From [Phialemoniopsis] sp. UDSM-2020 (taxonomy: Eukaryota > Ascomycota > Sordariomycetes > Thyridiales > Thyridiaceae): 64,000 nt of DNA. The DNA is taken from NCBI GenBank assembly GCA_018873225.1, contig JAEILZ010000009.1:2905501-2969500 (forward strand), given 5' to 3'. The translations under genes and the position numbers were made by a program. Within the stretch, counting starts at the first letter, position 1; every line of letters begins with the position of its first letter. Shown piece by piece: positions 39,301 to 49,048 of this stretch. The notes under the pieces are model-generated. The model was given only the letters and a program-made list of their open reading frames with translations, had not been told where the DNA came from and searched no databases.

Positions 39301-39946
39301 GATCATACGACCTACCATCTGCTGCCGGCTCGGGGACAGAGGTGAGAGTGGTGTCGGCCGTGTCCATGCTTTTGCTATCGGAGTCGTCGCCAGAGTCGTA
39401 GACAATAGTCCGTCGACGAGCACGCTTTGCAGGCGCAGAGATGGGGGCCGTGTCCGAGTCACTATCAGACTTGTCGTCAGAGTCGTAAACGATAGCTCGT
39501 CGGCGAGCACGCTTTGCTGGCGCACAGATTGGGGCCATGTCCGTATCGCTATCAGGCTCTTGCACAGGGACGGAAGCGGGAGTGGTGTTGGCCGTGTCGC
39601 TGTCGAAGTCGTGGTCGGAGTCGTAGACGACCGTTTGCCGACGCGTACGCTTCGCTGGCGCGGGGGCGGAAGCAGGAGTGGCCTTGACCGTATCGCTATC
39701 GAAGTCGTGGTCCGAGTCGTGGACAACAGCTTGTCGACGGCGTCTGGTGGCACGATTGGCACGTTTCGACGACGCTGGTGGAGGGACATAGCATAGTTGA
39801 TCCTCGCTGTCGGATTCCAAGTCTGCTTGTCTTCGCTTGCCCCGGCTTGCCATGGAGGGCCTTGAAGTGGGTGGTCCTAAGGTCTCTCTGTTAGCGGCGT
39901 CCTTGCATTCAAGAGACCTCTTGTCCGACTTACTGGTTTGACTCAT
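36393..39946 (-). pseudogene. Large unknown gene with acidic/basic repeats and one in-frame TAG
   Basis: I do not recognise the family. Exon 1 (39,946-39,316) starts MSQTSKSDKRS and carries four repeats of the form AKRxRRxxVYDSDxDxDSDT, which look like nuclear localisation clusters alternating with acidic stretches. One intron ends at 39,065 or 39,062. A single long exon then runs to 36,393, giving 1,100 codons in one frame, broken only by a TAG at 37,829-37,827. The TAG falls inside a CSNC...CPLC arrangement (CxxC-x18-CxxC) resembling a zinc ribbon, where CAG (Gln) is the simplest ancestor. The C-terminus is acidic (VEEDDDLVDDL). Homology-free features suggest a nuclear protein. The frame is otherwise open for more than 2.6 kb, so the gene was under selection until recently, or the stop is read through, or it is a base-call error. 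Confidence 0.7.
39370..39795 (-). repeat. Intragenic repeats coding for KR-rich and DSD-rich units
   Basis: Four diverged units (near 39,383-39,437, 39,469-39,523, 39,607-39,660 and 39,707-39,755) share the pattern GAGTCGTxGACxAxxGxxxGxCGxCG on the plus strand. They encode alternating basic (AKRARRR) and acidic (YDSDDKSDSDSD) stretches in the N-terminus of the large unknown protein. Such repeats expand and contract readily. Confidence 0.75.
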
Positions 39947-40736
39947 TGTGAGGGTTGGGAGGAGGGGGCGGTTAGGTAGGAGAGGAGTTGTGACCGCGGG
40001 AGACAAGTTCTCGTATTGAAGGCGAGGCCGACAAAGGTACTGTGCTTCCGAAGAAGCCCAGGGGTGAGAACTTGAAACCGTACGAACAGTTCCAGGAGGA
40101 GGAGGAGGGCGGCACGACGACGACCGATCAATTGATCCGTCCACACACTTCACCCGCAGTCAACGCGAGGCCACAAAAGTGGCCTACGAGAGGTACTGTG
40201 CCTCCGAAGAGACCCAGTCAGCGGATGAAGAGGCTTCTGGAATCAATGATGGTATCAGTTCGAGCGGGCACGTAACGGCGTCGTTTAAAAAACGGACAAG
40301 TCGATCCAGAGACAAAAGCAGCAACACTCAATGGCTGCTGCATACGGGGGCCAGGGAACAGTTCGACGACAGTAGTGAGGATGAGACGAAAAAATTTCAT
40401 CTCAAGTTTTTTTCCTTGGGGGATTTTTTGCATTTTGGCGCGGGCGAATTATGCGCGATCAAGTATGGAAGGTGCGTGCAGGTCTGTTCCTGCCGTTTCT
40501 GTCTTGCCCTCGCCCACCCCAAGATTCCCGACTGCTTCCAGGCTCTCCTAGGCTGGCACAGCACTGTACTACTCTGTCCTGAGTTCCAATGCTAATCTGT
40601 CGAGCCATTCCACGTCGAGAGGGTCGCCTGCGTGCATTTGGGCTGTTGAGATCGCAGGTATCGTCCATTCTTGACCACACAGCATTCAGTAAGTTGTTGG
40701 ACCCACTCCAACGACTTGATATCCGTTATCCTCGCG
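39947..40736. other. Intergenic with a short duplication and a perfect hairpin
   Basis: A ~27-base word AGGTACTGTGCTTCCGAAGA... (40,035-40,061) recurs at 40,191-40,217. Just before the second copy lies the perfect inverted repeat GGCCACAAAAGTGGCC (40,169-40,184). Plus-strand open frames here (about 40,042-40,275 and 40,160-40,595) are fairly long but overlap in different frames and match nothing I know. It may be the 5' region of the large unknown gene. Confidence 0.45.
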
Positions 40737-41675
40737 CTACTTCGAGCCCTGCCCCCCAAGGAAATCGTGTCGACTCTTGACAGTGTTAGAGCTCATGGCA
40801 ATGGAGCTCAGCAGGTCAGTGGCTGTTCGATGCCGACTTGTCGTGATGCTTGTGTCTCCCGTGACTTTGCTTAGTGGACCTTCGCACATGAGGATGGCTA
40901 GGCTGTGTCCCGTACTCAGCCCTCGATTTCCGAGGACACATTCCACGAACGAGAGCACCGTGTTAGTCATGTCGAACAAGTTGTTCCTATATGCTTATAT
41001 TGGCTTATGCGATACCGCCCAGGTATCTCGGTCGGGTGACGGCGATATGGATTCAAAGGCGAATGGGGGAATGTCTCATTCCCGTCCTTTAGCGTCAAAA
41101 GCGTATGGAAGGGCCTGTAGAGCTGCAACAGTGCGGCTGCTCACCTGGTAGCAATGCGCGTGGTTTTCCAAGTGAGCCAAAGTTGTCCTGTGATCTCCCG
41201 TCTCGCGCATCTTGGACTTTGCAGGAACAGTGTATCCGAGCAGCTTCCGCATGACATTTGATGCCATCTTAACCAAGTCTTGGTTGACAGCGTCAATACT
41301 AGATGCCCACCCCATGGCTTCCGTTCTGGATATCAACCTTCGCTGGCGTGCAAGAACCCCCACTTGACCGAGGTACACAAAGACCGGAGCACAGAGGCCT
41401 GACCAAGGATGCAGCTGAACCATCTCCAGGGCTGCCTCATTGTAAAATGGGGTGAGATAGACAAGATGATCGAGTGGCTGGTCTACGATGAAGCTCAGGA
41501 GTGCTACCCAGTGAGCCAGCATTGCAATGACAAAGTACTTATCTGGGTTACACAACGCTGCGGCAACGGCCCTTGGACCAACAAAGTCACCGGCTCCCAA
41601 GACTTCTGGTGTTGGCGTGGACTGTGCTGTAATGGGGATGGGGTGGAGAATGATGGGGTTTCGTGGCCCGTGCAT
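40737..41675 (-). pseudogene. C-terminal part of a fungal transcription factor-like protein
   Basis: The minus strand from 41,675 reads PDKYFVIAMLAHWVALLSF, then HPWSGLCAPVFVYLGQVGVLARQRR and a helical tail (LENHAHCYQ). After one or two possible introns it continues as TNTVLSFVECVLGNRGLSTG down to about 40,737. The spacing and the cluster of aromatic and arginine residues resemble the C-terminal regulatory domain of Zn2Cys6 factors (Fungal_trans_2 type). No Zn2Cys6 DNA-binding cluster is found upstream, and the exons cannot be joined without doubt, so I treat it as partial or decayed. The assignment is by resemblance only. Confidence 0.4.
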
Positions 41676-41910
41676 ATGGTTTTAGCGCGCTCGAAACGAG
41701 CCTAAGCCACGTGTAGATAGTGATACGGATAGCCGCACCTTTTTAGGCTGCGGGCCACCACCACCGATTACATGAATGCAGGCAGAATGAGTGAGTGGAC
41801 TTGAGAGGTTGCCTCAGTCGCTCTAGGAAGATATCAAGACATCATCATTGTGTAGACGTACTTTGACAATGTGATTTCTAATTATGGTCCTGAAAGGATT
41901 TTTTTTCGTA

Positions 41911-43995
41911 TCACAGGAGAGTCATCCAACCAGTGGGGTAAGCCTCCTGAGCAGCCCTTGCTAGTATGACTACCATGATTTGCTGTCCAACAACGCGAGC
42001 CAGTGTCTGTCGTTTGATGTCTTTCGTGACGCTGGCGTTCACTCTCGCCTTGGTTTTGAAATGAAACGACGCATCACCATCCGTATCAGGCCCGAGTGAC
42101 TCTACTTGGGTATGATGAGATGGCAATGGGATCCCATCTACGGTCACCTCCACGATCGGTGACAGCTCTGCATCACCCGAAGACGGTAAAACAGTGACAA
42201 TCCCCTCGATCTGAATCTCGGAGTCTCTCTCCAGGTCCGTGTTCACGATGCTGGATCGAAGGACCTCCAACTTGGGCCTCGGGGCTCTCTGGGCACCACC
42301 CGGAGACCGCACCAACACGGTGTCCGAGCCCAAAGGCGGTGTGAGTGGAGGTGCTTCCCGCTTTTGTGTCTTTTTCTCGTAGATAGCGGCGTATTTGAGC
42401 AAGTTGATGTCATCATAGGCTCGGACAGCCAGTGTCAGATTGACCGGCATTTTCTTGTCTCGCATGATGCCCATCGGTACCGACACGGAGGGTATCCCCA
42501 GATGCCGAAGTGCCCGGTTTCCATTGCTGTACCACACACCGTTGTGCTTTGCATAAGCGGCGCTGTCATCGTTGACGTCGGCATCCGCCGAGGCCACGTC
42601 TCCTGCCGAAGGGAAGGCCACCAGATCGCAGCGGTGAGACGTCAGCCAGTCTTCCAGCAAGCACTTTCGCATACCCTCCAACGCAGCCACAGCTTGTTCC
42701 AGGTTCTCCACTTCGTAAAGCGAAGAAGCTTCAAGGTAATCATGCAGCTGGGGAAAGCGTATGGCGTTGGCAGTATCCAAGACCTTCAACTCGGCTTCGG
42801 TGCGCATCGACTTGGGGTAAATGTTGTTTGTGTCGACAGCGGCGAGGTCGGGAATGTTGGAATCGCCAGCCGTCTGGAGAAATGTATTCCAGCCGTGAGC
42901 GATGAGCGGTCCACGCTCCGTAGAGTGCCAGTCGTCAGGGCGTCTCGGACAGCCCTCGGGTAGAAGTTCTAGGTTTTCGTAGGCGGTCACGCAAGGGAAG
43001 TCTGGCACGACGACAATCTCTGCCCCTAGCCTTTCCAGATCCCGCCTTGCCTCTTCCCAGAGCTCGACTACCTCCTGACAAGTCGTTACTGGGCTCGCTC
43101 CTGAAGGGGTGCGCCCTCCAATGTACATCTCGGGGACGGCGATGCGCACGTTTCTAAGATCTACTACGCCCTCAGCCAAGTCCAGGAAAGAACCTTTTAG
43201 GCTACGCCATGGTCTCTCAAGCTTCACAAACGGCTGCTCTCGCCAAAAATCTCCCTCCTTGATGGGGTCTTCGGCGGTAATCACGTTCAGCACGGCAAGC
43301 AGATCACGCATCGTGCGCGTGTGTGGTACTACGACATCGCACGTCATGTATAGCGGCCAATTGCCACGGATGGAGAGCCATCCACGCGACGGGGTATAGG
43401 CCACGACAGCATTGTTGGAGGCTGGTGATCGACCCGACGAAACCGTCTCCTCACCCATGCCAAACGCCGCGAACGATGCCGCCGTTGCGACAGCAGAACC
43501 GTTGGAGGAGCCAGACCAAAATGCCGCCGCTAGGTAGTCGGGATTGTATGGGCTTTCGGCGCGCCCGTAGATTCCACGCTGCATGCCACCGTAGGCCATG
43601 GGCGGCATGTTGGTGCGCCCCAGCAAGACGGCGCCCGCCTCCCGCAATGCCGAGACTGTGAATGCATCCTCGGTCGCGACAAGGTCGGCGAAAGCAGGCG
43701 ATCCGCAGGCAGCGGTCATGCCGCGCACCGCGTAGCTGTCTTTGACTGTGTAGGGAATCCCTTCGAGCGGCCGTACGTGTGATGGGTCCCTGGCCCGGCG
43801 GTCATCTGAGGCAGCCGCATCGTCAAACACAGCGGTATTGAGAATCGGAATGGAATTGAGCGTGGGGCCGCGGCAATCGTAGGAACTGATGCGGCGAAGG
43901 TAAAGGGCAACAAGCTCAACGCTTGTCAGACTCCCAGATGACAATGCTTCCTGGAGGTCTTCGATAGTGGCTTCGACGACGTTCAAAGACATCAT
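41911..43995 (-). CDS. Amidase signature family hydrolase
   Basis: The product is predicted to hydrolyse carbon-nitrogen (amide) bonds; its substrate is unknown. It is a single exon of 695 codons including the stop. The Ser-cisSer-Lys triad is visible: Lys in GIPYTVKDSYAVRG, the cis-Ser in WSGSSNGSAVATAASF, and the nucleophile in GEETVSSGRSPASNN (a variant of the usual TGGSIR seen in some fungal members). A C-terminal extension of roughly 150-180 residues after the amidase core (from about PPLTPPLGSDTV) is unusual and looks like a separate beta-rich module. The start is placed at the first ATG of MMSLNVVEATIEDLQEAL; the frame is open further upstream but lacks an ATG. It diverges from the HRI1-like gene. 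Confidence 0.88.
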   Translation of the reverse strand: MMSLNVVEATIEDLQEALSSGSLTSVELVALYLRRISSYDCRGPTLNSIPILNTAVFDDAAASDDRRARDPSHVRPLEGIPYTVKDSYAVRGMTAACGSPAFADLVATEDAFTVSALREAGAVLLGRTNMPPMAYGGMQRGIYGRAESPYNPDYLAAAFWSGSSNGSAVATAASFAAFGMGEETVSSGRSPASNNAVVAYTPSRGWLSIRGNWPLYMTCDVVVPHTRTMRDLLAVLNVITAEDPIKEGDFWREQPFVKLERPWRSLKGSFLDLAEGVVDLRNVRIAVPEMYIGGRTPSGASPVTTCQEVVELWEEARRDLERLGAEIVVVPDFPCVTAYENLELLPEGCPRRPDDWHSTERGPLIAHGWNTFLQTAGDSNIPDLAAVDTNNIYPKSMRTEAELKVLDTANAIRFPQLHDYLEASSLYEVENLEQAVAALEGMRKCLLEDWLTSHRCDLVAFPSAGDVASADADVNDDSAAYAKHNGVWYSNGNRALRHLGIPSVSVPMGIMRDKKMPVNLTLAVRAYDDINLLKYAAIYEKKTQKREAPPLTPPLGSDTVLVRSPGGAQRAPRPKLEVLRSSIVNTDLERDSEIQIEGIVTVLPSSGDAELSPIVEVTVDGIPLPSHHTQVESLGPDTDGDASFHFKTKARVNASVTKDIKRQTLARVVGQQIMVVILARAAQEAYPTGWMTLL

Positions 43996-44481
43996 CTTGG
44001 AGGGTTCGGGAGAGTGTGTCGGCGTCGGCAGGGTTGGAAGGCAGTAAAGGACAACGCACTGCACCTGTGGAGGGCAGTGATGATTCGCAGCATTTTCGGT
44101 CCGTACTTCAAGAGATATTGCCGTCCGGTCTTGAGGCCATGTAGCCTTCGTCTCGACCTGGAGTATCCGGTTGCGGACGCTAGGTAGACGCCTGTGGTGG
44201 TCGGCCGTGTCCAACCGCTCGCCTAACTCCGACCAACACTCGCGGATTCCCGACACACTAGAACCACCGCCTCAAATTCCTAGTGTGGACTAGAAAAGAG
44301 TAGCGGCCAGCCAATTTTACGTCATGCTTCCGGGTCAACACAAATAGTTTGGAGCATCTAGCTGGTTTGATAAAGTGACTCGGTCCCGACATAGCCAGCA
44401 GTCCATCTTATCGAGTCTGCTGCGAGCCCTGATCTTGATGAGAATTGTTTGACATCGCTCGTCCCAACAATCGCTATCAAC
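43996..44481. promoter_or_regulatory. Shared divergent promoter region
   Basis: About 490 bases separate the amidase start and the HRI1-like start, which face away from each other. Both promoters must lie here. I see no clear TATA box or named operator; the only structure noted is general pyrimidine-rich sequence near 44,030. Confidence 0.5.
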
Positions 44482-45240
44482 ATGGTTATCAAGGAGACAC
44501 CCCAGATCCTAGAACGGATCAGCATTCGTTGGCTCCCAGAGCCCGCCTATGAAGACACAGATACAGTGGCCATCAATGTTGGAGGCCACTTTATGGATTT
44601 ACGAGTGGTCAAGAAAGATGCCTCACTGCAGTGGAGCCGTGCCGGGGAGCGCCAGGTGCTCGCCAGCGATCCCTGTGAGTAATAGTCGACAATCCCACCC
44701 GCTCCCCTTTGGTGGAAGTTTTTGAAGGAAAGAAGCAAGCTGATCAATTGCAATCATCCAGTGACCTTTCGGTGGACGCGAAGCATCGACTCTCTCGGTA
44801 GTACCCAAGCCGACGAAGCTGCATTTGCAGTGTTGCCCAATGGAGACGACCTCGAGACGGGCACATTCAACTTGGATGGTACGCCAAAGCCGTATGAAGA
44901 GGTGTGGCGTGAAGTCCCGATGGCAGCAGACCAGGGCAGATGTGCCTGGATCTTACAGAGCCTCGATGGCTCTACCTTCTTGGGGAAAGTGGGCCAGATA
45001 TTCCTGAGCATGAGACAGGGCCAAGCAGGTAGCTACGTGGTCAGGAGGGAGGATTATCACCCCTCGGGGAAATGGGAGACTAGGTTTGAGAGCGGATCCG
45101 GGCTGGCGCTACTCAGTGCCAACCAAGTCATCGTCCACATAGAGTCCCTCCTCCTCCAGGGTGGTGACAAGAAGCATGCAGGGGACCGGCTCGAAACAGA
45201 CTATGGGCAGTACTTGATCCGGGGCCTCGCCGTAGCGTAG
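44482..45240 (+). CDS. HRI1-like protein
   Basis: Two exons (44,482-44,674 and 44,762-45,240) join in frame to 223 residues. The sequence begins with an ISIRWLPEPAYEDTDTVAINVGGHFMDLRV block. This is followed by QWSRAGER, then FRWTRSIDSLG and LPNGDDLETG, the order seen in fungal Hri1 proteins, a small beta-barrel family of poorly understood role that in yeast is linked to Hrr25. The length fits the family. No signal peptide or membrane segment is seen, so a cytosolic protein is expected. Confidence 0.8.
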
Positions 45241-45673
45241 AAAAATTCCGCATACACTTTCCTCGAATGGTTAATGGCCCCTCGTTCGCCACGCGAGTCG
45301 CACCCACCCTGCTTGGTGTTCTGGCCCAGGCCCGACCTAATCTTGATCATTTCTCTTATCTCGCTATGCCGGAGACCAAGACGAGGATTTTGCGGGGTTG
45401 ACTGGGGTTGGTTGGAGAAATGGCGCCGTCTATCACGTCGGGAATTCGCTAGCGGCGGTCTTAAGCGGTCACCACGTCGTACTAGCCAGACATCCGTTTT
45501 GAAAAGATGTGTGAAGATAAGGGAACCCTGGGATCGATCAGCTTGCTTTTTACTTGTATAAGTGTGAACCCAGACTCGACGGCAGCCTTCCTCTGTCCGA
45601 GCAGGAGAAAGCCATCTCTGGCAATACAGCCACTACCACCCATCATCCACCATCGCCTATTTATCTTCGAAAC
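45241..45673. other. Intergenic, upstream of the amino-acid permease
   Basis: This contains the 3' flank of the HRI1-like gene and the likely promoter and leader of the permease. A pyrimidine-rich stretch with CACCACCCATCATCCACCAT precedes the start codon at 45,674. No other gene is supported. Confidence 0.4.
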
Positions 45674-47642
45674 ATGCATGCCAACTCCGACAACCCCACG
45701 ACGGCTCCGGGTGACAAGATCGAGCAGCAGCTCGAGCGTCCGAATACCCCGGATGGCGTCTTGAAGACGGAGATGCTGGAAGATGACGGCGAAGTCTTCA
45801 AAAGTCACACCGGACAAGCCGAGTTTCGGACGCTCGGATGGTATGATGACCTGCATGCTCTGAAGCTGCGCGAAAACTAACGTGCCACGCGTTGCCCTTC
45901 AGGATTCGAGCCGGTATCATCCTCATGAAGTTGTGTTTCGCAACAGGTGTACTTGCGATTCCATCCGCTCTCGGAGTGGTCGGCTATGGCCCGGGCATCA
46001 TTCTGCTTGTTTGTTGGGGCGCCATGACAACGTGTAAGCCTAGATGTCCTGCGCTCGCAAGCGTCACCATTTAGAAGATATGATCTTTACTGACAAGGTT
46101 TTCTTCGTTCAAGATTACGCCTACGTGATGTATACCTTCCGCATGAAGTACCGTGGTGTTCACAACATAGCCGATGCCGCTGCCGTCGTCGGAGGGCCCG
46201 TGTTCAGGGAGATCGCTGGAGGGTTGTTCCTCCTGACCTGGATGTAGGTCACAAACGCGGCGGCAAGTAGAAAGAGCGAAACCGCTAACGATCGCATGAA
46301 CTAGATTGGCGACAGGATCCGGGTTCATTGGTCTCGCACAAGGCTTCAAGATACTGGCCAACGGCAAGGTCTGCACCGTTGTCTGGACCATGGTTGCGGC
46401 GCTTTGTACTGCCCTCGTCGCTAGCATCAGAACGCTTGGCAAGCTCGCTATCTTGACCTGGGTCGGCTTCGCTAGTATCTTTGTCGCTGTCTTCATTGTT
46501 GTGTCAGTCCATCAAGCTGCTGTTTACGCCTGATCTCTGTCTAACACATTGCTTCAGAGTCGGAGTTACCCAGGTGGACAGGCCTGCCGCCGCTCCTCAG
46601 TCTGGACCCTACGATATCGACGTCATTGCTGTTGGAACGCCGGGCTTCGTCGCCGGGCTGACTGCCGCGATCAATCTCTTTGGTGAGTGGTCCATCATCT
46701 CGTGTGTTTAGCCGTGGTGAGTAACCGTCAACTGACCGGTCTTAGCTGGGTATGGCTCTACTCCGACGTTCATGCCTGTCATTGCCGAGATGAAACGCCC
46801 GAAGTCGTTCCCCAAAGCACTGTTCTCTTCTCAGGGAGCCTTGACGGCGTGCTATGTTTCTTTTGGACTGGTTGTATACTTGTGAGTAAATGTTGCAAAC
46901 AAAGCTAGGCGACATGAGAATTGACAACCTCGCAGTTATTGCGGCCAGTATGTCGCGAGCCCGTCTTTGGCCAGTGCAGGAGGGACGCTCGAGAAGATTG
47001 CCTATGCCATCTCCATCCCCGGTTTCATTATGACTTCGACCCTCTGGACGCATCTGGCTGCTAAATTTGTTCGTCCATGGTGAAATCCCCAACGTCGCTC
47101 AGGCAAAGCATGCTAATCGACTTGCGCAGCTTCTCGTACGGATTCTTCGCGATTCAGCTCACCTCCAGAGCAACAGTCTCGTCCACTGGACAACTTGGTT
47201 GTACGTCTAGTCTGCGCCTGGATTTGTGTCAAGCTTACCCTACAGCTCATGCTGACAACCACCTGTCACAGGGGCTCAACCATCGGAATCACCATCCTGT
47301 CTTTCGTCATTGCAGAGGCGATTCCGTTCTTCAGTTATCTGATCGGCTTGATTGGCTCGCTCTGCTGCGCTCCGACTTGTGTAAGTGTATGATTCGCCAC
47401 TGCATCAGTGTTCGCTGCTGACTCAAATATGCATCTAGCTCATTATTCCGGCTTTGATGGGCATTCACATGGACCGCGGAAACCACACTATCAGCAAGCG
47501 ACGAATGGCCGTCTTTGGGCTTCATTGTTTCACCATCGTACTCGGTCTGTTTGTGACAATCGCTGGTACCTACACCACGATTCAGAGCATCATCGACGCG
47601 TATCGCTCGGGAACTGTTGGAGGGGCCTTCACTTGCTCTTGA
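45674..47642 (+). CDS. AAAP-family amino-acid permease
   Basis: A plasma-membrane or vacuolar amino-acid transporter of the fungal neutral amino-acid permease (MTR-like) group. Ten exons join in frame to 467 residues: 45,674-45,840, 45,903-46,033, 46,114-46,243, 46,305-46,502, 46,558-46,682, 46,746-46,881, 46,936-47,068, 47,130-47,200, 47,272-47,380 and 47,439-47,642. After a hydrophilic N-terminus (about 55 residues) comes the diagnostic first helix, IILMKLCFATGVLAIPSALG. A GYGSTPTFMPVIAEMKRPKSF loop and about eleven hydrophobic segments follow, ending ALMGIHMDRGNHTISKRR and two last helices. All introns are 54-80 bases and GT..AG. The one after AAKF uses the weak donor GTTCGT, so that junction is the least certain. 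Confidence 0.9.
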
Positions 47643-47934
47643 ATATGAATACGACCGAGACAATTACACACAGCCCAAGCATGATATTGTCACGGGGGTG
47701 AAGCATTGTTGGGATGGTCCGGTATGGGCACAGTTTTGTGCTTGAAACATCCGGAAGCCCTCTCGTATGGTAACTGTGCATCTCTATTTCATGACTTGTA
47801 GTAACAAATGAGGTCACATTACAAATTATACAACATATTATGCCAATCTTCCCAAATCATACATGTCTATCCTCCACAGGTTATCAGTGCTAGTTGGATT
47901 CCATCGGTCCTTGCGTACTGGCTCGATACTCAAC

Positions 47935-49011
47935 TCAACCATCGTTTGATGTTCCGTCTCCAGCACCTAAAAAAGCCTTGCCGGCACCCAGGCCTGCCAC
48001 ATGCCCTGGGATGGACATGGTGCGGGCTCTCTTCTGCGCAGGACGTGGGGCCTGGCGCGTCTTGACCTCCAAGTGCGCATCGCGTGCCTGTTGCTTGGAG
48101 ATCACGAGGCCTTGGGTGATGGAGGTGAGATCACCCTCCTCGACGGCGCACATGGTGGGCCACACGACGAGCAAGATGTTGTCGGGGTCAATGTCCGCCT
48201 CGGAGTCGCTTGCATCGTCCTCGACCACGGCAGAGTCATCACCCGCAGCCAGGGCAGAGTCAGGAGCAGGGCTGTCGTCGGTGCTCAGCACCTGCGGCCC
48301 CTGCCGCGGACTTGCATGCGCGGAGGGCGCGTTCGATCTCGGCGGGGTCATGGCGCCACCTGCGGCGTCGCTCTCACCCTCGAGGAGTGGCAGGACTTGC
48401 CAGTCAAAGTCATCGTATGGCTGGCCGAAATAGGGTTCGATCTTCATGCGTGCTCTCTGGATCTCCATCCACTTGGTGCACGCCAAAACACACACGGATT
48501 CGAGAGCTGCACAAAAGGCACCGTACTGTAAAGCGCCGAGGAGGTGCTGAACCACCCATTGCACATCTCTCACAGCTTGCTGTGCACGGCGCTTCGCACT
48601 GGCCCTCTGTCGGTCTTCGGGTAGAGCGGCAAGTAGGGTAGCCCGACAGTACACCTCGCGTTCCGGGTCCAAGACTTCGACCTCACGCAGTAACCGCGCG
48701 AGTCCTATCTCGGCACCCACGTTTTCGGCGTCGTCAATAAGGTATATGGGGCGAAATATGTGCCGGTCAAGCGCTCTTGAGAGCACAGCAAGGACAGCAG
48801 CAACACGCATGCGCTTTGCCGCAAGAGAGTTGGATCGCGGGAGGGGGATCTGGGTCGCGCCTTTGAGATAGGGTGAGTCCTGAAGAGACTTCCAGCAGGA
48901 CGGGTCCGACAGGACTTTTTCGTCGAGGTCTTGCTTGAGGTGTGTTTCGACGAGGTGTATGACCGAAGTCCATATGTTGTCGAGGATGGAGACGCTGCGT
49001 TCTTGGTTAGA
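47935..49011 (-). CDS. Unknown protein with acidic middle region
   Basis: I do not recognise this family. The frame is open from about 49,011 (SNQERSVSILDNIWTSVIH) through MRVAAVLAVLSRALDRHIF (first ATG at 48,810) to a stop at 47,935. The N-terminal two thirds are helical and leucine-rich. The middle has a proline/serine and acid-rich linker (DDSAVVEDDASDSEADIDPD). The C-terminus has a basic KTRQAPRPAQKRARTM segment that could be a nuclear signal. It directly follows the coiled-coil gene on the same strand. A simple splice between them fails: the GTAAGT at 49,049 and AG at 49,012 would leave a 38-base intron and the wrong phase. So this is either a separate gene starting at 48,810 or the frameshifted second half of one gene. 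Confidence 0.6.
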   Translation of the reverse strand, partial: SNQERSVSILDNIWTSVIHLVETHLKQDLDEKVLSDPSCWKSLQDSPYLKGATQIPLPRSNSLAAKRMRVAAVLAVLSRALDRHIFRPIYLIDDAENVGAEIGLARLLREVEVLDPEREVYCRATLLAALPEDRQRASAKRRAQQAVRDVQWVVQHLLGALQYGAFCAALESVCVLACTKWMEIQRARMKIEPYFGQPYDDFDWQVLPLLEGESDAAGGAMTPPRSNAPSAHASPRQGPQVLSTDDSPAPDSALAAGDDSAVVEDDASDSEADIDPDNILLVVWPTMCAVEEGDLTSITQGLVISKQQARDAHLEVKTRQAPRPAQKRARTMSIPGHVAGLGAGKAFLGAGDGTSNDG

Positions 49012-49048
49012 CTATGATGGTGAACATGCCTGGGGAGGTGCGCACTTA

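Noticed and set aside
39560..39796. Plus-strand open frame opposite the acidic repeats
   Set aside because: It is the antisense shadow of the repeated DSD/KRRR coding region, and repeats keep several frames open.
42364..43661. Plus-strand open frames of 96-199 codons
   Set aside because: They lie antisense to the amidase core, which has a full catalytic triad and continuous homology.
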